A DNA stretch of 64,000 nucleotides from an uncultured Pseudomonadales bacterium (lineage in GTDB: Bacteria; Pseudomonadota; Gammaproteobacteria; Pseudomonadales; Azotimanducaceae): contig OX638346.1 of NCBI GenBank assembly GCA_951813515.1, positions 1,419,617 through 1,483,616 of the forward strand, read 5' to 3'. Position 1 is the stretch's first letter. Every line of letters begins with the position of its first letter. Under the pieces are notes generated by a model, which had not been told where the DNA came from, ran no database searches, and saw nothing but the letters and a program-made list of their open reading frames with translations. The translations under genes were made by a program, and so were the position numbers. This document shows positions 8,476 through 17,747 of the stretch, one piece after another.

Positions 8476-9296
8476 GACGCTATTCGTCCGCGCGGGGCTT
8501 GTCCCCGCGCTGCCTTTTCTTTTCGACCCGCACCGTGGAACGCACGACGTTCTCGTCGTTCAGGTTCCACACCTCTATCCCCTCGCGGCGGACGTCTATC
8601 AGGTCGCCTTCCTCGAGCAGGATGAACCGATCCGTCACAGGCCGCAGCGCGAGAACATCCGAGGCGATGAAGTTCTCGCCGAAACCGACCCCCACCACCA
8701 GCGCACTGCCGGCGCGGGCTGCCACGATGCGATCCGGCTCGTCACGACACAGGACGCCGATCGCGTAGGCTCCATCGAGACGCTTGATCGCCGCGCGCAC
8801 CGCTTCAAGCAAGTCTCCCGTCTGTTCATAGCATTGGTCGATCAGATGAACGATGACCTCGGTGTCCGTATCGGACGTGAATCGATATCCGTTCCCGGTC
8901 AATTCCTCGCGCAGAGGTTCGAAGTCCTCAATGATGCCGTTGTGCACCAACGCAATACGGTTCGAGGAGACGTGGGGATGCGCGTTGGACTCACTGACCG
9001 ATCCATGGGTCGCCCAACGCGTGTGCGCGATCCCGGCGGTACCCCGCACAGGCCGCTGGTTCAGGCTGTCGACCAGCACCTGCACCTTGCCGACCGTACG
9101 TCGGTTCACGAATTTCGCCGATCCGTTGTCATCGGCACCGACAATCGCGACTCCTGCGGAGTCGTAGCCCCGGTACTCGAGGCGTTGCAGACCTTCGAGG
9201 AGGATGCCCGAGACATCGCGGCTGGACACCGCGCCAACAATGCCGCACACGACGCTATTCGTCCGCGCAGGGCTTGTCCCCGCGCTGCCTTTTCTT
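7748..9296 (-). repeat. Tandem duplication, about 775-bp period, covering the 5' part of glmS
   Basis: Bases 7748-8521 and 8523-9296 are two head-to-tail copies with a constant offset of 775. For example, CGACCCGCACCGTGGAACG occurs at 7749 and 8524, and GACGCTATTC at 8476 and 9251. About 160 bases around each start codon are essentially identical, whereas the middle shows many substitutions, both silent and coding. The right end of the second copy falls at the edge of the palindromic element at 9294-9332. Each copy includes a hairpin-forming stretch GCGC(G/A)GGGCTTGTCCCCGCGC followed by a T-rich run. Confidence 0.93.
8480..9250 (-). CDS. Partial GlmS duplicate: stand-alone glutaminase domain
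   Basis: A 256-residue product starting at GTG 9250 and copying only the glutaminase domain of GlmS. It keeps the Cys2 nucleophile, HTRWATHG, NAHPHVS, HNGIIEDFE and TDTEVIVHLI, so the glutaminase site looks intact and its WATHG motif is more canonical than that of the full gene. It diverges from GlmS at about two dozen positions and loses homology after VRSTVRVE, where the tail KKRQRGDKPRADE is read from repeat sequence. It ends 4 bases before the glmS start. No SIS domains follow, so it cannot make glucosamine-6-phosphate by itself. It may be a relic, a functional free glutaminase, or a merge of two strain haplotypes in the assembly. Confidence 0.75.
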   Translation of the reverse strand: MCGIVGAVSSRDVSGILLEGLQRLEYRGYDSAGVAIVGADDNGSAKFVNRRTVGKVQVLVDSLNQRPVRGTAGIAHTRWATHGSVSESNAHPHVSSNRIALVHNGIIEDFEPLREELTGNGYRFTSDTDTEVIVHLIDQCYEQTGDLLEAVRAAIKRLDGAYAIGVLCRDEPDRIVAARAGSALVVGVGFGENFIASDVLALRPVTDRFILLEEGDLIDVRREGIEVWNLNDENVVRSTVRVEKKRQRGDKPRADE

Positions 9297-10718
9297 GCGA
9301 GGGGCAAGCCCCTTGCGCTCCCCGTCTGACGGGCGGTTTCTCTCGCGTTCCTTCCGGGCCTGGGGTGAACGCCACTTCTTGATATTGCGTTGCCTGCTGC
9401 GCCCGACAGCAAGGTCTTTCTTCTCGACCGCCACCGTAATCGTCGATCCCGCTCCAACATAGGCGTCGTCGCCGATCTCGACGGGTGCCACGAGTGTCGC
9501 GTTGGTGCCGACGAAGACGCGATCACCGATAGCCGTTTCGTGTTTGTCCACGCCATCGTAGTTGCAGGTGATCGCGCCGGCGCCGATATTGCAGTCTTCG
9601 CCAACCTCCGCATCGCCCACGTACGCGAGGTGGCTAGCTTTGGTGCCAGCGCCCAGGCGCGCCTTCTTGGTCTCTACGAAGTTACCGACCTTGACGCCTT
9701 CGCCAAGCTCCGTGCCGGGCCGAAGGCGAGCAAACGGCCCGATCGTCGCGCCCCGGTCAATGCGTGCGCCGTCGATGACGGTATTTGCTTCCACGCACAC
9801 GTCGTCGCCGAGCACCGCATCCCGAATAAAGCAGTTAGGTCCGATGCAGACGCGTTCGCCGAGGACCACTTCGCCCTCGAACACGGAATTGACATCTATG
9901 GTGCAATCCGCCCCGGCCTTGAGATTGCCACGCAGGTCGAATCGCGCAGGATCCCGGAACGTCACCCCTTCCCGCATGAGCTCTTCCGCGCACCGTTGCT
10001 GGTAGCGCCGCTCGGCCGCCGCAAGCTGTACCCGATCATTCACGCCGGCAAAGTCCTCAAAGGAAGACGCCCTGATGGCCCTGACCGATACGCCGGCGGA
10101 CTGCGCGGCCTCGACGATGTCTGTCAGATAGAATTCGCCTTGGGCGTTGTTGTTCCCGAGTCCGGCCAGCAACCGTTTGAGCGACGCGGCCGGCGCGGCA
10201 AGGATGCCCGTGTTGATTTCGGTGATCTGGCGCTCTGCCTCCGTAGCGTCGGTTTCCTCCACTATGGCCGCAACACTGCCGTCGTCGTTGCGGACCATAC
10301 GCCCGAGGCCCGACGGATTTGCGGCAATGGCGGTGACCACTGCGACGCAATTGCATTCCGCGCTCGCACGGGCGCATTGCGCCAAGGTCCGACCATCAGC
10401 CAATGGGACGTCGCCGCACAGCACCAGGACGGTCGCTTCGTCATCCACCTCCGGCATCGCTTGCGCCGTCGCGTGACCAGTTCCGAGTTGCCCTTTCTGT
10501 TCAACCCAGTTCAGATCCGACCCATCGGCGCAACGTGCCCGGATTTCCGCGCCATCCGCGCCGACAACCACATGCACGCGGGACGAATCAAGCTTCCGTG
10601 CCGTCTCAAGCACGAGCGCAAGAAGCGGCTGTCCCGCGATCTCATGCAACACCTTGGCCCGGCTGGATCGCATGCGCTTGCCCTGTCCTGCGGCCAGAAC
10701 GACGATTTCCAGATTCAA
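9255..10718 (-). CDS. glmU: Bifunctional N-acetylglucosamine-1-phosphate uridyltransferase / glucosamine-1-phosphate acetyltransferase
   Basis: Last two steps of UDP-GlcNAc synthesis, 487 residues. The N-terminal nucleotidyltransferase shows LAAGQGKRMRSS and KVLHEIAG; the usual GxGTRM reads GQGKRM. The C-terminal left-handed beta-helix has hexapeptide repeats ending in CNYDGVDKHET, NATLVAPVEIGDDAYVGAGSTI and the basic RQRNIKKW. The start is TTG at 10718, before NLEIVVLAAG. The normal end would be near RSPQARK; about 30 further residues derive from the palindromic element at 9294-9332 and the duplicated glmS border and are not family sequence. It heads the glmU-(partial glmS)-glmS group and is probably driven by the -10 at 10777-10782. 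Confidence 0.96.
   Translation of the reverse strand: MNLEIVVLAAGQGKRMRSSRAKVLHEIAGQPLLALVLETARKLDSSRVHVVVGADGAEIRARCADGSDLNWVEQKGQLGTGHATAQAMPEVDDEATVLVLCGDVPLADGRTLAQCARASAECNCVAVVTAIAANPSGLGRMVRNDDGSVAAIVEETDATEAERQITEINTGILAAPAASLKRLLAGLGNNNAQGEFYLTDIVEAAQSAGVSVRAIRASSFEDFAGVNDRVQLAAAERRYQQRCAEELMREGVTFRDPARFDLRGNLKAGADCTIDVNSVFEGEVVLGERVCIGPNCFIRDAVLGDDVCVEANTVIDGARIDRGATIGPFARLRPGTELGEGVKVGNFVETKKARLGAGTKASHLAYVGDAEVGEDCNIGAGAITCNYDGVDKHETAIGDRVFVGTNATLVAPVEIGDDAYVGAGSTITVAVEKKDLAVGRSRQRNIKKWRSPQARKERERNRPSDGERKGLAPRKKRQRGDKPCADE
9294..9332 (-). repeat. Palindromic repeat element at the 3' end of glmU (copy 2)
   Basis: A 39-base element with inverted core AGGGGCAAGCCCCT, matching 6342-6379 inside uvrD over most of its length. 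It is translated as the last part of GlmU. Its left edge coincides with the right border of the 775-bp duplication, so a hairpin here may have promoted the rearrangement. Confidence 0.6.
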
Positions 10719-11063
10719 TTTGGCTTTGGAAATTGTCGGACGCCCTCCTGCCGCGATTCGCGTCGAGAATGCAACGATTATAGGGTGCGACGGTGGGAAT
10801 GCTCGTTCCTGTATGACGCTTGGTTAACAAGCGGTTCCGGCACCGTCGTGCATTTCGGCATGGCGGGCGTGATTGCACCGCAGGCGAACGCGAGAGTTGA
10901 AGCACTGAATCGTCATCTCGCCACAATAGGGAAAGACGAATAGGACACGCTGAGAACAGTCGCTGACCTTCGATGTGGACCCGGGCGCTCATGAGGTGTG
11001 AGGCGATTTCTGCTACGATTCAAATCAAATTTATCCGAAATATGATTCGTAAGAAGCGCCGCA
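10719..11063. other. Divergent intergenic region between glmU and fic
   Basis: 345 bases with no supported gene. The glmU side holds a perfect minus-strand TATAAT. The last 60 bases before fic are more AT-rich (around 11010-11050, including TGCTACGAT and ATTCAAATCAAATTTATCCG) and probably hold the fic promoter, but no convincing -35 was found. This is the left edge of the accessory island lying between glmU and atpC. Confidence 0.45.
10777..10782 (-). promoter_or_regulatory. Putative -10 box for glmU
   Basis: Perfect TATAAT on the minus strand, about 60 bases upstream of the TTG start of glmU. No good -35 hexamer lies 16-18 bases further upstream, so this is a partial promoter call. Confidence 0.4.
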
Positions 11064-12329
11064 ATGGATCAGACAACGCAACAATCATGGGTTTGGACGC
11101 AGCCCGGATGGCCGGGTTTCGTCTGGGACGATGCTGCCCTGCAGGGCTACGTGTCGCGTTTCGTCACCGACGCCGCCTGGCAATCCGGCGCCCTGGCCTT
11201 CGTTGGCGGTCCCAACGATGTGGAAGTACACCTCGAATGGCTCGAAGACGAGGCGATGCAAACGTCGGCGATCGAGGGGGAAGCGCTGCAACGCGAATCG
11301 ATCCGGTCGTCGCTGCTGCACTTTTTCGGGCTCGAGGCCTCGCTGCATGCGCCACCCGCAGAACGAGGCGTTGCCAAACTGGCCATCGACGTCTATCGCA
11401 CGTTCGGCGAAGCCCTAAGTCACGAGATGCTGTCGGATTGGCACCTGACATTGATGTCGAGCAGTCCAGTGGTTCGTGAGCTCGGGAGGTACCGATCCGG
11501 CCCGGAGTCCGCGCAGGTCGTCACCGTCCAGCGCGGCACCATGCGGAGCGCGACGCTCAACTACCTGGCGCCCCCGGGAACGCGAGTTGCGAGGGAGGTG
11601 GACGCCTTCGTCGACTGGTTCAACCAAACCACGGAACACGGCACGGACGCAGATGCCCTCCCGATCGCCGGTGCCGCGCACCTCTACTTCGAGTGCATCC
11701 ACCCATTCGAGGACGGTAACGGTCGCATCGGAAGGGCGCTCGCGGAAAAAGCACTTGCCAGGTGCTTGGGCCGACCCAGCCTGATCCCGCTGTCGAGGAC
11801 CATCCATGCCAGACGCGGCGAGTACTACCGCGCCCTCGAAAGTTGCCGGTATTCGCTAGACGCCGGCCTTTGGCAAACCTGGTTCGCACGTACGGTCATT
11901 GACGCGCTTGAGCAGGGCCGGCTGCGATTGATCCGTCACGCGGCGCAGGCCCGTCTCCTTCGTGCCCTTGAGGAGAGGTTAAACAACCGTCAGGAGACGG
12001 CACTTTATCAGCTGTTCCGGGAGGAGCCGCGGGGATTCGAAGGTGGCTTGAGCGCATCGAATTATCAGACGATCACCGGGGCGTCGTCCGCCACGGCGAG
12101 CCGCGATCTCTCCGACCTGGTCCGGAAAGGGGCGCTGCGGCGCACTGGGCGAGGGCGGCACACGCGCTACTGGCTGAACGCTCCTGAACTCGACGAGGTT
12201 CGCGCCAACCCGGACGAATCCGGCACCGCCGGCGCGACCGGGCCACGCACCAAACAACATCGCCGATCAGGGCTACCGCCGCCGAGACCGCGCCTCCAAG
12301 ACTCCCCCGGCGGCAGCCACGGCGACTAG
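11064..12329 (+). CDS. Fic family protein (class II, self-inhibited)
   Basis: 421 residues. The Fic signature HPFEDGNGRIGR starts at residue 213, giving the catalytic His and the anion-binding loop expected of an AMPylating (or other nucleotidyl-transferring) Fic enzyme. An N-terminal inhibitory-helix motif of the type [S/T]xxxE[G/N] is seen as TSAIEG at 67-72, placing it with proteins whose inhibitory helix is in the same chain. The C-terminus (about 330-380) looks like a winged helix (SASNYQTITGASSATASRDL, then LVRKGALRRTGRGRHTRYWL), suggesting DNA binding and possible self-regulation. No Doc-type toxin partner is adjacent. It lies at the left edge of the island that also holds a restriction-modification pair and a TA module. 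Target unknown. Confidence 0.92.
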   Translation: MDQTTQQSWVWTQPGWPGFVWDDAALQGYVSRFVTDAAWQSGALAFVGGPNDVEVHLEWLEDEAMQTSAIEGEALQRESIRSSLLHFFGLEASLHAPPAERGVAKLAIDVYRTFGEALSHEMLSDWHLTLMSSSPVVRELGRYRSGPESAQVVTVQRGTMRSATLNYLAPPGTRVAREVDAFVDWFNQTTEHGTDADALPIAGAAHLYFECIHPFEDGNGRIGRALAEKALARCLGRPSLIPLSRTIHARRGEYYRALESCRYSLDAGLWQTWFARTVIDALEQGRLRLIRHAAQARLLRALEERLNNRQETALYQLFREEPRGFEGGLSASNYQTITGASSATASRDLSDLVRKGALRRTGRGRHTRYWLNAPELDEVRANPDESGTAGATGPRTKQHRRSGLPPPRPRLQDSPGGSHGD

Positions 12330-12542
12330 TCAGAGCGTCGCGGGGACGCGGCGAGCTTCTCCCAGCGCTTCCCATGGCTTGTTCCGATTGCGCCCATATC
12401 CGCATTCCGCTGGGGCTCGGGAGGCCTCGCTTCTACGAAATCGGCGCTTGATTTTTTTGTGGCGACGTTGGAAGGTAGCTCCTGTTTTGCGCTGTACTCG
12501 ATCATCAAAAAGAGCGGAGGATTCCAGCGAAACACTGCGCAA

Positions 12543-13793
12543 ATGAACGATCACCAATTGAGATCAATTGAATTATTCGTAGGGGCCGGCGGGCTTGGAA
12601 TGGGCATCGAGCAGGCCGGGTTCCAACACGAGCTCGTTGCCGACTGGGACAGGCACGCGTGCGACACCATTCGCGAAAATCAGGCCGATGGCCACCACGC
12701 CGTCGCGGGATGGCCGCTCTGTGAATGCGATGTGCGAGAGTTGGACTATTGCTCCGTTGGCAAGAGTATCGAACTTGTCTCTGGAGGACCGCCGTGTCAG
12801 CCGTTTTCGTTAGGCGGAAAGCACCACGGCCCCTTGGATGACCGCGACATGTTCCCGGAGGCAATCCGAGCCGTGAGGGAACTCTCGCCGAAGGCGTTTA
12901 TCTTCGAGAATGTCCCGGGGCTTTGGCGTCCGGCATTCTCTCGCTACTTGGAATACATTCGCGACCACCTGACGTTTCCTGAACTAACGCCTCGAGCCGA
13001 TGAGAGTTGGCTCGACCACGCCACTAGGCTCCGGAAACACTGCAACACCGAGAACGCGAGCCGATACGAAGGCCTCGCGTACCGTACCTCGCTCCGCATC
13101 GTAAATGCTGCCGATTTCGGTGTGCCGCAAAAGCGAGTGCGAATGATCATGGTCGGCTTTCGTGCCGACCTAAACATTGATTGGTTGTTTCCCGAACCAA
13201 CCCATTCCCCGGACGCACTGTTGTGGGACAAGTGGATATCCGGTGAGTATTGGGACCGGCATTGCATTGCCGAAAAGGATCGGCCCGAGATGCCAAGCAA
13301 CGTGTGCCGTAGCGTTGAACGCCTAAGCGGTTTCGATTTTCCGCTCCCTTTGAAACCTTGGCGAACCGTTCGAGACGCGATCAAGGGACTGCCGGATCCA
13401 GAGTTTGATTCAGTAGCGAGCCAGTGTGTGCTCAACCATCAATTCAATCCCGGAGCAAGGGCCTATCCGGGCCATACGGGAAGCACATACGACGAGCCCG
13501 CGAAGGTCCTCAAAGCTGGGGATCACGGCGTGCCGGGAGGGGAGAACATGCTCGCCCGAGGCGACGGCACATGTCGGTATTTCAGCGTCAGGGAAGCAGC
13601 GCGACTACAAACGTTTCCCGACAGCTATCGGTTCCCCGGGTCATGGACGGAGACGATGCGGCAGATCGGTAATGCAGTTCCTGTCGTCCTCGGCCACGCA
13701 ATTGCAGACAGCGTCAGGCAATGCCTTGTGGCGGCCACCTCTCGGCAAGCTGGAGGAGCATATGCCAATGGAACCGCCCTACAACCCGCTTGA
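12543..13793 (+). CDS. DNA (cytosine-5)-methyltransferase, probably the Eco29kI-type modification enzyme
   Basis: 416 residues from ATG 12543. The C5 methylase motifs appear in order: FVGAGGLGMGIEQAGF (I), GGPPCQPFSLGG with catalytic Cys85 (IV), FENVPG (VI), QKRVRMIMVGFR (VIII) and RQIGNAVP (X). GTG 12459 opens the same frame earlier but adds 28 residues without family character. The coding sequence is visibly richer in A/T than its neighbours, a hint of recent transfer. The last 32 bases overlap the downstream nuclease gene. The partner's Eco29kI-like sequence suggests that this enzyme protects CCGCGG; the specificity is inference. Confidence 0.94.
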   Translation: MNDHQLRSIELFVGAGGLGMGIEQAGFQHELVADWDRHACDTIRENQADGHHAVAGWPLCECDVRELDYCSVGKSIELVSGGPPCQPFSLGGKHHGPLDDRDMFPEAIRAVRELSPKAFIFENVPGLWRPAFSRYLEYIRDHLTFPELTPRADESWLDHATRLRKHCNTENASRYEGLAYRTSLRIVNAADFGVPQKRVRMIMVGFRADLNIDWLFPEPTHSPDALLWDKWISGEYWDRHCIAEKDRPEMPSNVCRSVERLSGFDFPLPLKPWRTVRDAIKGLPDPEFDSVASQCVLNHQFNPGARAYPGHTGSTYDEPAKVLKAGDHGVPGGENMLARGDGTCRYFSVREAARLQTFPDSYRFPGSWTETMRQIGNAVPVVLGHAIADSVRQCLVAATSRQAGGAYANGTALQPA

Positions 13794-14349
13794 CACAAGA
13801 AACCTGGGCGAGAACGTTGCCAACGCCCTGCTGGAACGCGAGCCGGTCGCGCTGCCCCCACCTACGTTCCGTGGCGCCGGGATTTACGCCATCTACTACT
13901 CCGGGAGTTTCGAGCCGTACAAAGTTATCGCCCAAGCGAATCGACAGGACATTTGTTCGATGCCCGTCTATATCGGGAAAGCGGTTCCTGCTGGCGCGCG
14001 GAAAGGGGCCCAGCGCCCACGCGCCATTTCGGGCAACGCGCTTGCGAACCGTTTGAATCAGCACGCAACCTCGATCGATCACGCCAACAATCTGAACCTG
14101 CGGGACTTCTCGTGCCGATATCTCGTGGTTGACGATATCTGGATACCGCTTGGTGAGTCGTTGCTCATCGAGCGATTTTCCCCCATCTGGAATACGCGGA
14201 TCGACGGGTTCGGCAATCACGATCCCGGCAGCGGGCGGCGCAACCAGGCGCGGTCGCATTGGGATGTCCTTCATCCGGGACGCCCATGGGCAACGAAGCT
14301 TAGGGCTGACGTGACACCGGATGATGTCACGAAGTTGATTGCTGGCTAG
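13762..14349 (+). CDS. Eco29kI-family type II restriction endonuclease (GIY-YIG)
   Basis: 195 residues from ATG 13762, preceded by a strong GGAGGAG. GIYAIYYSG starts at residue 40 and YIGKAV at 70, giving the GIY-YIG core. RLNQH (Arg and His four apart) and ESLLIERFSPIWN (Glu and Asn twelve apart) reproduce the spacing of the catalytic residues I recall for Eco29kI. GFGNHDPGSGRR and WDVLHPGRPWA are further family hallmarks. Eco29kI cuts CCGCGG. The gene overlaps the methylase by 32 bases, so methylase translation would precede nuclease translation. No controller-protein gene is present. Family assignment is secure; cutting specificity is inferred. Confidence 0.92.
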   Translation: MPMEPPYNPLDTRNLGENVANALLEREPVALPPPTFRGAGIYAIYYSGSFEPYKVIAQANRQDICSMPVYIGKAVPAGARKGAQRPRAISGNALANRLNQHATSIDHANNLNLRDFSCRYLVVDDIWIPLGESLLIERFSPIWNTRIDGFGNHDPGSGRRNQARSHWDVLHPGRPWATKLRADVTPDDVTKLIAG

Positions 14350-14399
14350 CAGCGTGCGCTGTAGAACGGCACGTAGTGCCGATCAAGGCGCGCGATGAT

Positions 14400-14455
14400 A
14401 GGTGGGCTTGGGCGGGGGTGAAACACGGCGCGCCCGAAGGGCCGACGGGTTTCAT
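14400..14455 (+). repeat. Dispersed 55-base repeat (copy 1)
   Basis: Sequence starting AGGTGGGCTTGGGCGGGGGT and ending near GGGCCGAC GGGTTTCAT. It matches the minus strand of 49623-49677 at about 39 of the first 47 positions. It fills most of the space between the restriction gene and the GST gene. Shortly before it, 14367-14381 forms a small perfect hairpin (CGGCAC, GTA, GTGCCG) without a T-run. Confidence 0.65.
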
Positions 14456-14464
14456 GGCGCTAAG

Positions 14465-15067
14465 TCAGCGCCGTGCCCGCACCGCCGCCTCTCGACCAAG
14501 GCAGCGACCAAGCCATCCGCCCAGGTGCGGTTGCTCCGCGAAGTCGATACCGGCCGCCCGCGCCCAGGCGAAAACGCTCGCGACGTTGAGATCGGCGACG
14601 CTGAACGTGTCGCCAAGCAGGTAGTCGCGATCCGACAACGCGTCGTTCAGCACGTTGAATGGATGCTGCAACGTCGCGATACCGGCCGCTGCGGCCTCCG
14701 GATCCTGTTTGCGGCCCCGCAATCCGCGTGCACTCAGCAGTACGTCGAGCAGGGTGACCTCTACCGCGGTCATCACCCAGAAAGACCAGCGCAGGGTCTG
14801 CGCTTCGTCTTCGAGGGTTTTCGGCGCCAGTTTCCCGTGCTTCTTCGCAAGATAGATGTTGATGGCCATGGACTCGGAGAGCGTGACGCCATCGTCGTCG
14901 ATCGCAGGCACCTGGCCCATGGGGTTCGCCGCCACGAGGTCTTCTGTCGGGACGAGGGCGTCCTCCTGGAAGCCGTACTCGTGCCGAAAGTCGAGCCCAA
15001 GTTCGTGCGCCATCCACAGGGTGCGCATGGCCCGGCTCATCGGTGGCCCGTAGATGGTAAGCGTCAT
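14465..15067 (-). CDS. Glutathione S-transferase family protein
   Basis: 200 residues with a thioredoxin-like N-terminal half (about 1-85; MTLTIYGPPMSRAMRTLWMA, NPMGQVPAIDDDGVTLSESMAINIYL) and an all-helical C-terminal half containing DYLLGDTFSVADLNVASVFAWA. ESMAINIYL is the glutathione-contacting beta4-alpha3 region, and a Ser at residue 11 may be the catalytic residue. It is transcribed against the island genes on either side. Substrate cannot be inferred; stress or detoxification roles are common in the family. Confidence 0.9.
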   Translation of the reverse strand: MTLTIYGPPMSRAMRTLWMAHELGLDFRHEYGFQEDALVPTEDLVAANPMGQVPAIDDDGVTLSESMAINIYLAKKHGKLAPKTLEDEAQTLRWSFWVMTAVEVTLLDVLLSARGLRGRKQDPEAAAAGIATLQHPFNVLNDALSDRDYLLGDTFSVADLNVASVFAWARAAGIDFAEQPHLGGWLGRCLGREAAVRARR

Positions 15068-15111
15068 GGGGTCACTTTACATCCCATAACGGGATAACTT
15101 AGGCTTTCGCC

Positions 15112-15407
15112 ATGCGGATCATTGCGAAGCGTACCTTGCGCATTTTTTTTGGGAAAAGGAACCTCGCGCGGAACAACCTCTGAAGGCATGGTACTCGATC
15201 GCGGCCAAAGCGGACTGGTCCTCACCCGCAGACGTAAAGGCAATCTACGGCAATGCGAGCATCGTCGGCAACGACCGGATTGTGTTCAACATCGGCGGAA
15301 ACCGGTTTCGTCTTGTCGTCCGCTTCGACTACACGCATCGAATCGGGTTCGTGAGATTCGTGGGGACGCACGCGGAATACGACATGGTGGACGCGGCCAA
15401 AGTCTAG
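15112..15407 (+). pseudogene. higB: HigB-type mRNA interferase toxin with a frameshift in a T8 tract
   Basis: Reading from ATG 15112 gives MRIIAKRTLRIFF and then stops after about 23 codons. From WEKEPRAEQPLKAWY onward the other frame runs on through ADWSSPADVKAIYGNAS, VFNIGGNRFRLVV and FVGTHAEYD to TAG 15407, a complete HigB-like toxin body. The frames change in a run of eight T (15143-15150). The gene is 296 bases, exactly two more than 98 codons, and with six T the join would read TLRIFWEKEP, the normal HigB N-terminus. It is either a phase-shifted dead toxin, a slippage site or a homopolymer sequencing error. higA follows 9 bases later. Confidence 0.85.
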
Positions 15408-15416
15408 GAGATGGAC

Positions 15417-15833
15417 ATGCATGTCAAACCCATCAAGAGCGAAGCTGACTACGACGCAGCACTGGTCATGATCGATGGTCGGATGGGGGCCGAGCCGGAC
15501 ACGCCGGAGGCCGACGAATTGGAGGTGCTCGTGACTCTCGTCGAGGCGTATGAAGCGGTACGCTGGCCGATATCCTCGCCCGATCCGATCTGCGCGATCA
15601 AGCACGTCATGGAAGCCCGAAACCTGCGACAAAAGGACTTCGCTGCACTGATTGGTTCCCAGCCGCGCGCTTCGGAGGTGCTCAACCATCGACGGCCCTT
15701 GACTCTGCCGATGATCAGGACGTTGTCAACCGAATGGGGGCTTCCAACCGATGTGCTCATACGAGAGTACCCGCTAGTAGAGACGACACGAAGCAGGACG
15801 AGCGGCGGTCCCGCACACAATCATCCCGCGTAA
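15417..15833 (+). CDS. higA: HigA-type antitoxin, XRE helix-turn-helix
   Basis: 138 residues. The N-terminal MHVKPIKSEADYDAAL and the EVLVTLVEAYE segment are characteristic of HigA-like antitoxins with an extended N-terminus, and the C-terminal half holds an XRE-type helix-turn-helix (LRQKDFAALIGSQPRASEVLNHRRPLTLPMIR). ATG 15417 is preferred over ATG 15411 because AGGAG at 15406-15410 then has normal spacing. The intact antitoxin behind an apparently broken toxin is typical of a decaying module. It would repress its own operon and neutralise HigB if full-length toxin is made. Confidence 0.92.
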   Translation: MHVKPIKSEADYDAALVMIDGRMGAEPDTPEADELEVLVTLVEAYEAVRWPISSPDPICAIKHVMEARNLRQKDFAALIGSQPRASEVLNHRRPLTLPMIRTLSTEWGLPTDVLIREYPLVETTRSRTSGGPAHNHPA

Positions 15834-15876
15834 CGTTCCGGCTCGGCTGCGCGCAGCGGTCGTACTTCCCGAGTCG

Positions 15877-16299
15877 TCAGCGCCGGCGTTTCCTCAGTTC
15901 TTCCAGCGTCCGCTGTCGACCCGCGGCGTCCGCCAACTGCGCCGTGGCAAGGGAGAAGTCGAAGTCGGCGGCCTGTTCCGAAAGATCGCGTTCTGCCCGG
16001 TCCTTCGACTCCACGGCGGCGGCTTCGTCTATGTCATCGGCACGCAATGCAGTGTCCGCCAGCACGGTCACGATGCCCGGCTGCACTTCGAGGAATCCGC
16101 CAGACGCGAAGAAGATATCCTCTTCCCCGTCTTCGAACCGAAGCGTCACCGGCCCCGGCCGGATGCCGGTCAGAAGCGGCGCGTGCCCAGGCAGGATACC
16201 CAGTTCCCCGATGGTGCCGGTCGCAATGACCATCGTGACACGGCCGGAGAAGATCTCTTTCTCGGCGCTCACGATGTCGCATTGCATGGTCGTGGCCAT
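15877..16299 (-). CDS. atpC: ATP synthase epsilon subunit
   Basis: 140 residues; central-stalk subunit of the F1 sector, coupling and inhibiting ATP hydrolysis. The N-terminal beta-sandwich shows MQCDIVSAEKEIFSGRV, GELGILPGHAPLLTGIRPG and FASGGFLEVQPGIVTVLADTA, followed by a helical C-terminal tail. It is the last gene of the complete atp operon. In many gammaproteobacteria glmU follows here; in this window a 5-kb island intervenes. Confidence 0.96.
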   Translation of the reverse strand: MATTMQCDIVSAEKEIFSGRVTMVIATGTIGELGILPGHAPLLTGIRPGPVTLRFEDGEEDIFFASGGFLEVQPGIVTVLADTALRADDIDEAAAVESKDRAERDLSEQAADFDFSLATAQLADAAGRQRTLEELRKRRR

Positions 16300-16321
16300 G
16301 GCTTGCTCCTTACGCCTCTGT

Positions 16322-17731
<1,410 letters not shown>

Positions 17732-17747
17732 TTACTACGCCCGGTTG

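Noticed and set aside
14367..14381. Hairpin CGGCAC-GTA-GTGCCG as a terminator after the restriction gene
   Set aside because: No T-run follows and the stem is short.
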